This document shows, piece after piece, positions 23,189 to 33,806 of a stretch of 64,000 bases of DNA. The stretch comes from Brachynemurus nebulosus (taxonomy: Eukaryota > Arthropoda > Insecta > Neuroptera > Myrmeleontidae), in contig JAPWDM010000004.1 of assembly GCA_035578155.1 (NCBI GenBank), positions 56,049,648-56,113,647 on the forward strand, given 5' to 3'. The notes under the pieces are model-generated. The model had not been told where the DNA came from. It saw only the letters and a list, made by a program, of their open reading frames with translations, and made no database searches. Position 1 is the first letter of the stretch; the number at the start of each line of letters is the position of its first letter. A program made the translations under genes and the position numbers.

Positions 23189-24110
23189 AACCGTGCAAAC
23201 GCTTGTCCCCAATTTGAATGTTGTCTGTACATGAGAGAGCTCTGACTAAAATGATTAAAAATCCCGAATTCATTAATTAAAATTGAATAAAAAAATTTTA
23301 TACACTTTTTTGTTGAGTACGAGTATTTTTCGAGTTTATTTTTCAGGATGTTTTAAACCACAAAATGAATTACTGTGTCGTTTACAGCAGAAGAGGCATC
23401 CTTTATTACTCCAAAAGTGTAAATTCCATCTTTTGTCTTTGTATCTGATGGCGTTCACTTATTACAGATTTCAGGTAAACCAGAAATTCAAGTTAATTTT
23501 CGTGACTGCAAGAATCAAATGAAGCATTTATAATATTTTATTTCTTCTTAAAAGATATACGTATATTACCCCTAACTTCTCTGTAACTCTTACTGAACAA
23601 CACGGCTTTTTCACATTACTTCGCGTGTATTGTACCGATTTACTCAGCCTAAACCCAAAATACCACTGTCGCAGCGAATTTTCAGTCAAAAAGTTCCAAA
23701 ATAGTAGTAAAAATCAATTTCTGTTATCCATTTAATTCGATTAACTGTCACAGTCTCAGTCACGACGGTGACGGTTAATCGAAGTGTTACTGTATTTGTA
23801 AAGTGTACGTGCAAAATTTCATGAAAGTATAAAAGTTTTTAGATTTTTCGGAATTTTCTCCATGCTCCATGTAAAATACATATATTTTCCCACAGGAATG
23901 AAGTTATCTCCGAAATTGAGATATTTTGCAAGGGTAAAATGTAGCCTATGCTTTTTTTGTTCCCTATATGAATAATATACAAAGTTTCAAGTTAATCACC
24001 CGTTTGATAGTCAACTGTCGTAACTGAATACATTTTCCCTCAGGAACTATCTGTACAAAGTTTCAAGTTGACTGGTTAAACTGCTGAAACGTGATAGCAA
24101 GTCAAACAAT
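23186..24110. other. Gene-less, dispersed-repeat wording
   Basis: Two near copies of TACAAAGTTTCAAGTT (23970s and 24055) suggest tandem remnants of an old repeat. No gene recognised. Confidence 0.4.
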
Positions 24111-24114
24111 AGTA

Positions 24115-24255
24115 TTTTATAATATAAGTTCGGTAAGTTGCTTTTACTGATCGAGAAAATGTTGCGAAAACGAGACCTGCAGGGTCAAGTTTTTGCAATT
24201 TTCGAGATCAGTAAAGGCACTTAACGCATCGTGTATTGTATAATATTTTTTTCAC
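24115..24255. repeat. Short hairpin MITE
   Basis: Inverted arms around CTTTTACTGATCGAGAAAAT (24139-24160) and its partner near 24200-24225, with a GACCTGCAGGGTC palindrome in the loop and TATAATAT at both outer ends. About 140 bp, no coding potential. Confidence 0.6.
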
Positions 24256-24910
24256 GATCGATTTAAAATAATTAAAGAATAAAAATATAGTAAATAAAAT
24301 ATAAAATTCGGATAATATAGGTGAAATTTATATTTCTATGTTATCACATAGAATGCCATGAATAAATATTATAAATATTTATAGCAACTTATGATACGAA
24401 TCTTTGTAGTGACAATTGACAGCTATATTTGTAAATAAAAAATTAATCTCAATATTTAATTGGCACGAATATTTTTTTGAATTTTCTATTAAAAAAATTA
24501 AGGAAAATAGTTTGTTCAACTATAATATTAGTGAGAATAATGAAATTGATGAAGCATTTTAATATTATACTGCAAATTTATACGGGTAAAATGAAAGAAA
24601 GATTATGAAAACACACAGAAAATTTTAATGATTAAACCAACCTTTTAAAATGTCAATAAAATATAAAGACTAATGCCAACAATAATAATAACAATGTGCA
24701 AACTAGTAAAAATGTTCAGATTAATCGATTAATTTTTCTAATTGTTCAAATAGTACTTTTAATTTCAATATAAATAAATAATTACAATCATTTTTGAGCT
24801 AATTTCACTTATCGCACTCCTATTCATTTACCAGGCATCTATTTTATTTACCATATTGTTATTTTTTGGTTTCCATGGATATAACCAAACGTTCGGGAAA
24901 TATAACTTAC

Positions 24911-25010
24911 CAGCATTGTCAACAGTATCGGTAAATGCATGAAAATACAGGATCGTACAAAAACAAATACACAAATTCACTTTGGCATTTATAATAATAA
25001 CAGTCAGCAT
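24911..25010 (-). CDS. Candidate first exon with signal peptide (weak)
   Basis: ATG at 25010 on the minus strand starts 33 codons with a hydrophobic stretch (VNLCICFCTILYF) and then a polar TDTVDNAG, followed by a good donor GCTG|GTAAGT at 24910. It has the strand and position expected for the 5' end of the gene that owns the CUB exon at 17096-17387, and secretion would suit a CUB protein. Against this, it ends with one nucleotide over, whereas the CUB exon starts in phase 0, so at least one more exon would be needed between them, and none was recognised. Confidence 0.3.
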
Positions 25011-25440
25011 ATATAATTCACAATGTATTTTTAGGAAACGAAATCTCTACGTCGCGACGCTATAACCGTGAAGTCGTTATAACTAAAATCCGCGGTACCT
25101 CTTACCTGTAATTGTAATTATGAATTAATTGAATACAATTTTAAAGCTTTTAATTAAATATGCTTGTTATAATAATACACATAAATTATTCAAGGAATCT
25201 ATTAAGCTCGTAGTTAATAGTTACATTTTATGTTCTAATGTCATTTAACTATATTATCTTCAATGAATATATTGAAATACATAAACTTGATATGTTCTTT
25301 TATACTCTATATATATGAATGTATCTATGTGGCTTTAATAGTGAGCTAATTCTCTTTAGTTCAGTAGTAAGCATATCCCGAAGGACTATGTATATGATAC
25401 CTGTACATCTGATGATGAAAATTATTTTAGCCCATATTTC
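25011..25440. other. Gene-less
   Basis: AT-rich, no frame of interest and no repeat partner seen. Confidence 0.35.

Positions 25441-25512
<72 letters not shown>
25441..25512. repeat. (AT)n microsatellite
   Basis: About 36 AT units directly at the left edge of the next element. Confidence 0.95.
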
Positions 25513-25515
<3 letters not shown>

Positions 25516-26571
25516 TCGATGAGTTCAAAACCACCTAATTAACACAACTAAAAATGTTTTCTCACTGATAATAATGATTTTGATGTGGTTTTTACCATTA
25601 AATTTTTAGGAAAAATCATACAGTTTTTAAAAAGAAATAGTAACAACGATACCACTCTTCAATAATTAGTAAATAGAGATTAAAAATTATAATTAACTAC
25701 TTTTGCAACAGTTTGCTTTAATTAGATGGTTTTGAAACGGTTGATTTTGCAATTAGCTACTTTAGCTAACACTAACAATTAGACACTTTTGCAGCAGTAA
25801 CGCTAACAATTAGATACTTTTGCAGGAGTTTATTATTCTTTCAATAGGTTTTAAATAAAACAACATTCGTAGAAATCTATCTATTTACATCGTACAACGT
25901 CGTTTATATTATAACTTATGAAAACTAAGATATTTTATTAAAATTTATATATAATAATTTATATGGTATATTATATTATAACTTATGAAAACTAAGATAT
26001 TTTATTATAATTTAGTAGAATATTTTCCCATAAAACAAATCTCTTTACTGTAGTTTAACAGTAAAACTCAAATCAGAACCACCACGTTTCACACAATTTT
26101 ATTCTGCACACATTTGCAACCTGTTATATTTGACAATTCCACAAGTTTTTTTGTAGGTATGTTTTTCTAGTTATTTCAATACTAAATACTTTCTTAGAGA
26201 GAGTAATAAAATTATCACAAGCAAATTATTATTTGATCCTCTGCAGGCTCTGAAGTGCCACATATTAACCACCTACCTAGCTACTTTTGTTCCAGGTTTT
26301 TCTAATGACGCCATTTTTATATAAGGAATTAGATAGTTTTGCAACTGGTTTGTGTTGCTTGCAACTCCATGTTTTTTCAATTGGAAAATATTGCAATTAG
26401 CTACTTTTGAGACAGTTTCGTATTTTTGTCATTAAAATTAAAGGGGAAGAAGCTGACTTTGCACAGTTTAGTTTATATTATTTGGTGCAGTTTATCCTCC
26501 TTAATAATAATAAACCATATCTAACTCAATTTTTAAAGAATCGACAATTAGATGGTTTTGAAACTCACCGA

Positions 26572-26574
<3 letters not shown>
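25513..26574. mobile_element. Inverted-repeat element nested in (AT)n
   Basis: The left edge reads GAGTCGATGAGTTCAAAACC and the right edge is its reverse complement with small differences (26545-26574). Inside both ends lie repeated words of the form AATTAGxTACTTTTGCA (near 25690, 25740, 25790, 25815, 26280, 26395, 26550). AT repeats flank both sides, so the target was probably an AT tract. A ~33-bp direct duplicate (TTATAACTTATGAAAACTAA) occurs at 25910 and 25978. No transposase. Confidence 0.65.

Positions 26575-26632
<58 letters not shown>
26575..26632. repeat. (TA)n(GA)n compound microsatellite
   Basis: TA units then GA units directly after the right edge of the previous element. Confidence 0.95.
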
Positions 26633-26690
26633 TAGAACCTCCGATTGCCGACACCTGCCTTAGCCAAACCTCCAATTACCCCTCCCCCTC
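26631..26690 (+). repeat. Single pogo/Tigger-like end
   Basis: AGTAGAACCTCCGATTGCCG followed by ACACC resembles the outer end of the pogo element at 47158. No matching right end was found, so it is a fragment. Confidence 0.35.
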
Positions 26691-26813
26691 CAAAAAAAAA
26701 TACAGTAACCCCATTGTTCAGTTACGCTAGTGCAATTACGCACTCGCCGCAGCGCTGCTCTCACATTACGTACCTCAGTTGCGTAATACATTATTACTAA
26801 AATGTATTATTTT

Positions 26814-26984
26814 AAAGGTTCTATAACCGCCTCAGAATATCCTAAAGTTGTAATTTAGCACACATTTTGACGGCCCAAAAACTGTAAATTTTGCAGTTTT
26901 TGAGCAAAATTTACAGTTTTTGGGCCGTCAAAATGTGTGCTAAATTACAACTTTAGGATATTCTGAGGCGGTTATAGAACCTTT
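26814..26984. repeat. Perfect 81-bp palindrome with 9-nt loop
   Basis: 26814-26894 and 26904-26984 are exact reverse complements by inspection, around the loop AGTTTTTGA. Outer ends are AAAGGTTCTATAACCGCC and its complement. RNA from either strand would fold into a long perfect duplex. Confidence 0.9.
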
Positions 26985-27435
26985 TAACATGTCCCAGACC
27001 ATTACCCCGACTATACGAGTTAATTATGACTTTGACCTAATATTTAAAATATTTGAAAAGAAATACGAATTTTTCAACAAAAAACTGAATTTTTAAGCTG
27101 ATTGCGCAGTCTAAAAGCAATATCGCTCAAGGCTAATATTTTACGGTATTCATTATGGACCTATACTGGAACTTTTGAGACATACATGTTTACGATCCGA
27201 CAAAATTAAATATATTTAAAAAATTGCCCAAAAATGCAGTTTTTTCGCCAAAAAAATAAACTTAAGCTGTTTGCGCAGTCTAAAGATATTATCTCTTAGG
27301 CCTAATATTTTATTATGTTCATACTATGCCTACTACACAACTTTTAAGACATACATGTTTTTGATCCGATAAAATCGACTTTTTTTCGGCCCACGCTATT
27401 AGCCATGCTAATAAAATATGAAGATATTGATAAAT
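26985..27435. other. Gene-less, imperfect repeat pair
   Basis: Two related blocks (27040-27230 and 27235-27400) share words such as GCGCAGTCTAAA and AGACATACATGTTT, an old ~175-bp tandem duplication. No gene. Confidence 0.5.
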
Positions 27436-27950
27436 TTGAGCGTTACTTTATGGTATTCCATATTTGTAAATAATAAACAATTACTTTACTTTGCAAAATA
27501 ACACATTTATTTTTGAAACTGTGACAATATTGTTTCGAATCGTTAGTTCATTTTCAAACGGAGTAAAAATTACATTGGATACATGCCTTATATACTAATT
27601 TTATCTACCTATGCTCTATGACGGGGACGCGGTATGTGATGTGAAATGGAGGGGCGGGGGGTAGTGAGAGAATCCGAAAATCACGAAAAACAAGATTACA
27701 TTATATGTGACCAAAGGCAAACAAACACGTAACGAAATATTGAAATTGAAATTGACAAAAAGCCAATATTACAGAAAAATTCAATTTTAAAGGTTTAAAT
27801 AAATTATAATATTGAAAATAAAGTTGAATTGTAAATATCGGTGAAGTCATTTAAAAGGTGATCGGAGTTATCTTTATTTATTTCTATTGCTTCTAGGATA
27901 GTTAACTTCTGTCCTTTGCTTGCCTCGTGTAACACACAAATTTCCCATGA
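27436..27950 (+). repeat. 0.5-kb direct repeat, copy 1
   Basis: Begins TTTGAGCGTTACTTTATGG and ends near CTTGCCTCGTGTAACAC; the same order of sequence recurs at 28342-28835 with roughly 80-85% identity. The first ~130 bp also recurs at 36252-36370. Confidence 0.75.
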
Positions 27951-28188
27951 AGATAGTTATTTTAGAGTCATTGCGCGAGCAGGGTCAAGTGCTATAAATA
28001 ATTGATTTTGCACTGAATTTTGGAATATTTGATTGAATTGACCTGTAAATTTTACCTATATTTCAGATAATTTTATGCTAGTGAAACCGCGGGTCGCCTT
28101 TCTTTATTTCGAATCATTGGTAAATTTGGTTTGGGTTTTAGTTATAGTGTTGGAATGAATTTCGGTTATGATCTTACTATCCATATTT

Positions 28189-28341
28189 AATAGCTAGGGA
28201 ACCAGCGTAGTGGCCGAGCGTGCTTAGACACTATCTCTCCGACTGGTAGGTCGAAGGTTCGAATCCTACGACCGGCTATGCTCGTGAAGGTTTTCCGCAG
28301 TTTCCCTTCACAATTCCAGATGAATATCGTCATAATATTAA
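28189..28341 (+). repeat. tRNA-derived SINE (Leu/Ser-like head)
   Basis: A TAGTGGCCGAG box A-like block (28208-28218) and a perfect box B GGTTCGAATCC (28256-28266) lie 48 bp apart as in a polymerase III promoter. The following body (TATGCTCGTGAAGGTTTTCC to TGAATATCGTCAT) recurs at 28877-28937 without the tRNA-like head. The head does not fold into a complete cloverleaf that I can pair, so SINE rather than tRNA gene. Confidence 0.65.
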
Positions 28342-28940
28342 TAGATTTGAGCATTACTTTAAGGTATTCCATATTTGTAAACAATAAACAAATATTTTAC
28401 TTCGCAAAAATTCCACTTTTATTTTGAAACTGTGGGAATATTGTTTCGAACCGTCAGTTCATTTTCAAACAGAATAAATATTACATTCGGTACATGCCTT
28501 ATGTACTAATTTTATCTACCTATACTTATTAAGGGGGAGAGTGGTAGGAGAATCCAAAAATAAAGAAAAACAAGATTACATTACATGTGACAAGAGGCAA
28601 ACAAACACGTGGCAAACGACTGAACTTGAAAATGACAAAAAGACAATATTACAGTGAATACAGATTTAAACAGAAATTAAAATTTAAATAAGTTATAATA
28701 TTGAAAATAAAGTTGAACTGTAAATATCGGTGTAATCATTTAAAAGGTGATCGGGGCTATGTTTTTTTTATTTCTGTTGCTTGTAGGATTGTTAACTTCT
28801 GTCCTTTGCTTACCTCGTGTAACACTGTAATTTCCCGTTCTGGTGTGTGTCCAGTGTCTATTAAATGCCTATTAATTGCTATGCTCGTGAAGGTTTTCTG
28901 CAGTTTCCCTACACAATTCCATATGAATATCGGCATAGTT
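28342..28940 (+). repeat. 0.5-kb direct repeat copy 2 plus headless SINE body
   Basis: Second copy of the 27436 repeat, followed by a SINE body (28877-28937) sharing TATGCTCGTGAAGGTTTTCT with the preceding SINE. Related copies in the same order suggest that a composite unit was duplicated. Confidence 0.65.
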
Positions 28941-29814
28941 CTTTTAAAGAAGTCGGCTGCAGACGCACACCTTCCAAATCCTAGACCCCCACCAATTTCC
29001 TTGTCCTCCGCCCACATCATAAGTGTATCAAGTAAAAAAAAGTATTGTAACAGTTTACTAATAGTAACAGTTTATTAAAAGTATTGTAACAGTACTATAT
29101 TGACGAATATAGTTTTGTTAAACGTTTAAAAATGAAACAATTTTCTTAGATCTTAAGGTTTTTTTGTAACTGAATCTATAACAATCTACAACTCTTATTT
29201 GAAGAATTTGTCGATTAAATGAATGGTATGGCTGTAATCAAAATGGCAACTCTCGAAAAACTTACACGGTATATGGAAACAAGTAAGAATTTTTATGTTA
29301 CAGGGTTTTTGAAAATTTTTCCCTGACCAATAGATAATCTTTAGAAAATAGAAAATAACCCAGAAAAATTAGCTTACAGAAGGAGTTAACGGCATCCACA
29401 GTATATGGCTGCTAATATGTTTATTGTAGAAAACATTGTAAGACAAATATCAATCAATAAATCAAAACTTCGCGCAAACTTCGCCCAAGAATTTTTACAA
29501 AGGACTGACTTACTTTGAGTTCTTTGAGTCTCATTTATAATAATATATATGAACAAAATCGTTATAATTTTTGACGATATTCAAATATCTTAAGCTGCAG
29601 TGGAAGTAAAATATTGAATAAAAAAGTTTAACAACTAACTCTGATAAATCTGAAAAATTAACACAAAATGTATGTCCTCTTGTGTGTTAAATCATTGTCA
29701 CAAATCTTGTGTAAAGATTTGACACATATGCTTTGTGTTAAAATAACACAAAAAATTGAGTGGACAGTTCTGGAGATGTGAAATGTGTTAATTTTAATAC
29801 AATTTTTTTTACTG
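28941..29814. other. Gene-less
   Basis: Small repeats of AGTAACAGTTTA near 29040-29090; TGTGTTAA words near 29690-29800 in both orientations. No gene. Confidence 0.4.
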
Positions 29815-30008
29815 TGCATCTAAGATACTTTTTACTCCAGGAAAATGTCCCATTACCACGGAAAAATAAAAAAAAACCATTTTGATCATATGCACGCATT
29901 ACGCGAAAACTACTGTTCTATGCAAGTTCTGTTATTACACTTATATAGTTCTCATTGATTTTATAACAATTCGTCACGCGAACGACGTCGCGGGTACATA
30001 TCTAAACA
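29815..30008 (-). repeat. ACTAGCTG-type dispersed element, partial, reversed
   Basis: Reverse complement reads TACCCGCGACGTCGTTCGCG, then GCGTAATGCGTGCATATGATC and TTTTCCxGxGTAAAAAGTATC, matching the head and first unit of the element at 19833. It lies about 95 bp outside the left end of the 30.1-kb hairpin. Confidence 0.7.
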
Positions 30009-30017
30009 TATCTAACA

Positions 30018-30092
30018 TATCTGAATAAGTTTCGGTTTCGATTTCGGCCGAAACTGAGACCGAGGCCGAAGTTTCGGTTTCGGTTTCGGCTG
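30018..30092. repeat. (TTTCGG)n degenerate microsatellite
   Basis: Repeats of TTTCGG and its complement CCGAAA directly outside the left end of the hairpin element; similar CCGAAA words bound the hAT element at 35712. Confidence 0.8.
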
Positions 30093-30100
30093 CAAATCCT

Positions 30101-31515
30101 GTTAGTAGTAGCAGTATGGGCATTCTAAGCCCACCATCCCACCATCCGACTTTTTGAGCGACCTCGGGAGAAGGTAGCACGATCGGGGCGGTTCTAGAAG
30201 CCTCTGGCGGTGGGTGGAGTAATGTGAACGAAAATGTTTTCCAACCTAACTGAACCCAACGGAACTTGACCTAACCTAACGGAACCTAAGGAAGTTTGGT
30301 CTAACCTAACCTAACCTAACATAACCGAACCTAACAAAATTTTTTCTAACCTAATCGAACCTATGAATTCAAAATTTTCCTAATAGATGGCGCAGCCACT
30401 TTCGAGCCCTGTAAATTCCAAGTTCTCATTACTAGATGGCACTGCTTGTCCGGATACTAACGATCCTTGTGCGCAAGTTTGATAAATTGCCAACAGATGG
30501 CACTAAAAATCCTTTTTGACAGTTAAAAGATGGCGCTGCTAGTCTGAACCACCGCGAACTCCGTACCTTGATTCAAAATTCCAAAAAAAAGATAGCGTTG
30601 CTAGTCTGAACTACCGCGAACTCTGTACCTTGATTCATAATTTTACCATAGTTTTATCTGAAAAAGGGTTTAAACTTGCATAAATTGTCAGCTGACGTCA
30701 TTAGAAGGTATAGTGATATTAATAACGGAGATTTCTGTCTAATATGCAAAAGTGAATTCTATCATAAGATTGTATATTTTTATCTGAAAACAGGTTTAAG
30801 TTGTATAAATTGTCAGCTGACGTCATTAGAAGGTATATTGATATTAATAACGGAGATTTCTGTCAAATAGGCAAAAATGAAGCAACAGGTTCCAACCTGC
30901 ATGGCTATATAAAGTGTGATAACTGACCTCATCATACTATTTTTCTGCTATAAGAAACCGCGACAGAATTTTTTCAATCACAATTTTGTTCGAAACATTA
31001 GTGAAAAACATTAAATCTTCTTGTTGTAAAAATTATTTTCAATTGTTGCGTTAAAAACTAATTATTGTCATATAGGTAAGAAAAGGGGGTCGCCTTGCTT
31101 TCAACTACCGTGTTTTAACTACTTTTTCAAGGTCACCATTTTTACTTCGGATGGTTTCGGCTTTCATCGCTAATATTTGCGCCCGACCAATATAAATATA
31201 TGTAGTGGAATTTTGTGTTTTTAGTTAGTTATTAATGGTAGTTGAAAGAGTGAAGATAAGCTCCTCCAAAATGTATAGTATTTCTCAGCTGTTTGGAAAT
31301 AAATTAAAACCAACTAACGAGAGGTTTGAATTATAGTTATTGTTGGAAAATTTGGATAACAACAATCTGATTACTGATATTGGGAAAATATACAGAAGAA
31401 GAAGTGCTATTGTCCAACAGCAATTTAAAACTGCTAACACCAATTACAGAACCTTTTTGTGACAATATAATACTTGTGAAAATAAGTGAAAATGTGGTGC
31501 CTTTAGTAGTTACGT
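30101..31515 (+). repeat. Left arm of the long-hairpin element
   Basis: From outside in: a terminal ~130 bp; degenerate CCTAA (insect telomere-like) repeats 30243-30360; five AGATGGCGC-type words (30386-30598); a ~60-bp duplication (CTGAACCACCGCGAACTCCG near 30553 and 30610); a ~117-bp duplication containing GTCAGCTGACGTCATTAGAAG (30688 and 30813); then promoter, putative 5' intron and start codon of the internal gene. It is mirrored at 33807-35189. Confidence 0.85.
30906..31224 (+). promoter_or_regulatory. Arm-located promoter and 5' UTR intron (left copy)
   Basis: TATATAAA at 30906-30913 and a weakened TATAAGAA at 30949-30956; donor ATAG|GTAAGA at 31076 and a pyrimidine-rich acceptor TTTTTAG ending at 31224 frame a possible 147-nt intron, followed by AAAATG at 31268-31273. 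The same signals occur in the right arm, with a better TATA and donor. Two TGACGTCA (CRE-like) palindromes lie upstream. All inferred from sequence. Confidence 0.45.
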
Positions 31516-31597
31516 ACGAGGAAAATTTTCTAAATTTATTTCTGCAAGACATGCAGTAAAAGCAAAACTACCTTTTCTTTTACAAAGTGAAAATAAA
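31271..31597 (+). pseudogene. 5' end of the hairpin-element gene, broken
   Basis: ATG 31271 in good context starts MYSISQLFGNKLKPTNERF, and a TAG follows at once where the right-arm copy has TGG (Trp). Later frames continue with LITDIGKIY and PITEPFCDNIILV, each shifted, then a ~58-nt deletion relative to the right arm. The mirrored right-arm copy preserves NCEERVLKENSFIVKKEICGAF, split here across the deletion; the left resumes at CGAFSSYVRGKF. So the gene originally began in the arm. Confidence 0.5.
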
Positions 31598-33671
31598 ATG
31601 GCAAAAGGAGTTAAAGAAATTATTGGAAAGGAAGAAATGGAAAATATTAATAAAAAATATATAAATCCAATATGTATTCCGTATAAAGTGGAACTAGCGG
31701 ACGTTAAGGTGGAGACTCTGCTGGAAAAACTGCCAAACATTTTAAATCAATTTAAAGTGGACGACTACTATCTTTTAGATTTGGACATAACAGGATTTTG
31801 CGGGAATATTTAACAAGGTAGAAATGTGTCAATTTTTAACGAATTGTAACTTCTGTTACCAAGGAGAATACAAAGAGAATTGCAATGTAATTGTGGATAA
31901 TGATAAAACAGTTGGAATTAATTACTTAACATGGCTAAATTCGAATGCTAGTATTAAAATATATAACAAATTTGTTTGCCAAATAATAAGCCCCGGAGTC
32001 AATAAACAAATTGGTAATCACATCATTGACTTTATCAGTTGTCCAGATATGCCATTAAACGAAACATTTTCATCTCTTTTGGGTAAGGAATACCGTGTTA
32101 CAAAATTGGAAACAACAATATATAACTATAATATTGGAAATTATTATAAGACGGAAAATACATTTAATCCATTAGAAGATTGCTTAACGTTATCAGAAGA
32201 TAGTAAAAGCTACTTCCAAAATGCGCCAATATATTCTGTTTTGATTGCCAAAATGTGGACAAAATTGACGGAGAGTCTACAGAACAGCTGTTGCCACGTG
32301 TTTAACAATATTTTGCAGTATGTATATTGGGGAAACAAAAACACCAAAAAGTTGGCTGGATTGCAAATTAAACTATCACATAATTCGGAAACTAGAAATA
32401 AAGTAATTAATTACTGCGTCTCTGCGTTTAGTTTTGATTGCTTACCTATTAATTATATAGAAATTGTGGAAGATATTACTGACAAAAGTAACATACGTAT
32501 TATACAAAAATGCTATATTAAAAATGGAGAAACATTTTTCGCTAAATCCAGGACAGTTTTTTCCACGATCTCGCAAGATATAAGTATTGAGTACACTGGA
32601 CTGATCAAAACTAATAATGTGATTCCGCAAGTCCTAAGGAAAAGGATCAATATAACTAACAAATTGACTCCATATACAATTAAGGAAACAGAATCGGTAC
32701 TACCAGTTTATGTAATATCAGCAAGGAAACGAAAATTAGAGCTGGAAGAAATAGGTTTGAAGAAAAGAAAAATGGAGTATTTGGAAAAAACCGTCACTAT
32801 GAAAGAAGAATATAAACTTTCGCTAGAGAAACAACGCAAGTTAACACAATTAAAGGAAAAAATAATAAATTATTTTAAAAAACAATGGCAGAGTTTGTAT
32901 ATAACTGGAATTTATAATATTTTCGCATTTACTGTTAATAAAAAGGGAAAATATCCCTACGTGGAAGTCCTCGTAGAAAAAGATGGAAATAATTGCGTTT
33001 ATTTCTTAAAAAGATACTTAAAAAATTGGTTTATAAATATTTACGACACTAGAGAAAAACTTAAAGGCAATGGATACTTTATTATTCCATACAATGGAAT
33101 GGATTTAATCCTTTTACAAACAGAAGAGCCGTTTATGACATTTAAAACTAATGGAGTTACTACATTTAACGACCACTCATTTGCAAAAATAGAGAAAATA
33201 ACAGTTTACTCCGAAATATGGGAAAATATTAGTAATTTAGCTTATAATGACGAGGAAATAGAGCAAACCAACCATATTATAATCCAAGAAATAAAAGGTA
33301 AAATTAAAGTTACACAATGTCGATGCTTGGAAGAATTGGAGGAAGGAACAGAGCCGATTATTAAAGGAATAAAGCAAATTAGTCATAGAAATAGAATACG
33401 TTATATTTTACAATTCAAAAACTTGTATGCATTGTATATATCGAATTACTGGTTAGAGAAGGAATTACAAGACAATAATAAAGATTTAAATTACAAGATA
33501 AAAATTAAATTGGATAAGATTAAGACCACAGCTAGTATGTATGTTTTTATTCCAATAATAAATAAATGTAAAAATTGTACAATTTTTGTACGTTTTTTTT
33601 TTTTTTTAAGACCTCCTAACTCTTATAGTATTAGTGCCATCAGTCATACTCGTATATTCCCAATAAATTAA
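31598..33671 (+). pseudogene. Unrecognised protein of the hairpin element, Rep-like motifs (tentative)
   Basis: Two frames, 31598-31813 (71 aa) and 31824-33671 (615 aa), join if one base is added near 31810, where FCGNI runs into FNKVEMCQFL; the sum is about 690 residues. I do not recognise the protein. Visible order: LLDLDITGF; a KTVG box (residues 28-31 of the long frame); KIYNK (45-49); RVTKLE (91-96); a basic coiled coil at about 301-350; then a beta-rich C-terminal domain. D-x-D, an IYxK strand and R-x(3-4)-E occur in this order in plasmid and phage rolling-circle initiators, which is the only family resemblance I can offer and it is weak. Coding character is strong across 2 kb. The last ~35 codons after the poly-T near 33590 look like 3' UTR. 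Transcription would start in the left arm. Confidence 0.6.
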
Positions 33672-33689
33672 TCATTGCTATTTACACCA

Positions 33690-33800
33690 AACACCAAGAA
33701 GAAAAGACACCAAAAGACACCAACAGACACCAAAATGCACCAAAAACACCAAAAGACACCAAAAGGCACCAAAATGCACCAACGGGTTCTAAATGACACC
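33690..33800. repeat. GACACCAAAA minisatellite
   Basis: About nine units of 10-12 bp (GACACCAAAA, TGCACCAAAA) lie exactly at the junction of the unique centre and the right arm. They form the inner edge of the right arm and are absent on the left. Confidence 0.9.
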
Positions 33801-33806
33801 AACTAT

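Noticed and set aside
22909..23273. Open frames with long Ile-Tyr and His-Thr runs (also near 25319, 26407 and 55514)
   Set aside because: Produced by TA and CA microsatellites; flanking codons have no protein-like composition.
28208..28270. Possible tRNA gene
   Set aside because: Boxes A and B are present but acceptor and anticodon stems do not pair, and the body is repeated downstream, so it is a SINE.
29690..29810. CRISPR-like spaced repeats of TGTGTTAA
   Set aside because: Irregular spacing, both orientations, eukaryotic context.
30095..30110. Target-site duplication for the 30.1-kb hairpin
   Set aside because: I compared up to ~15 bp on each side for several possible end positions and found no convincing direct repeat.
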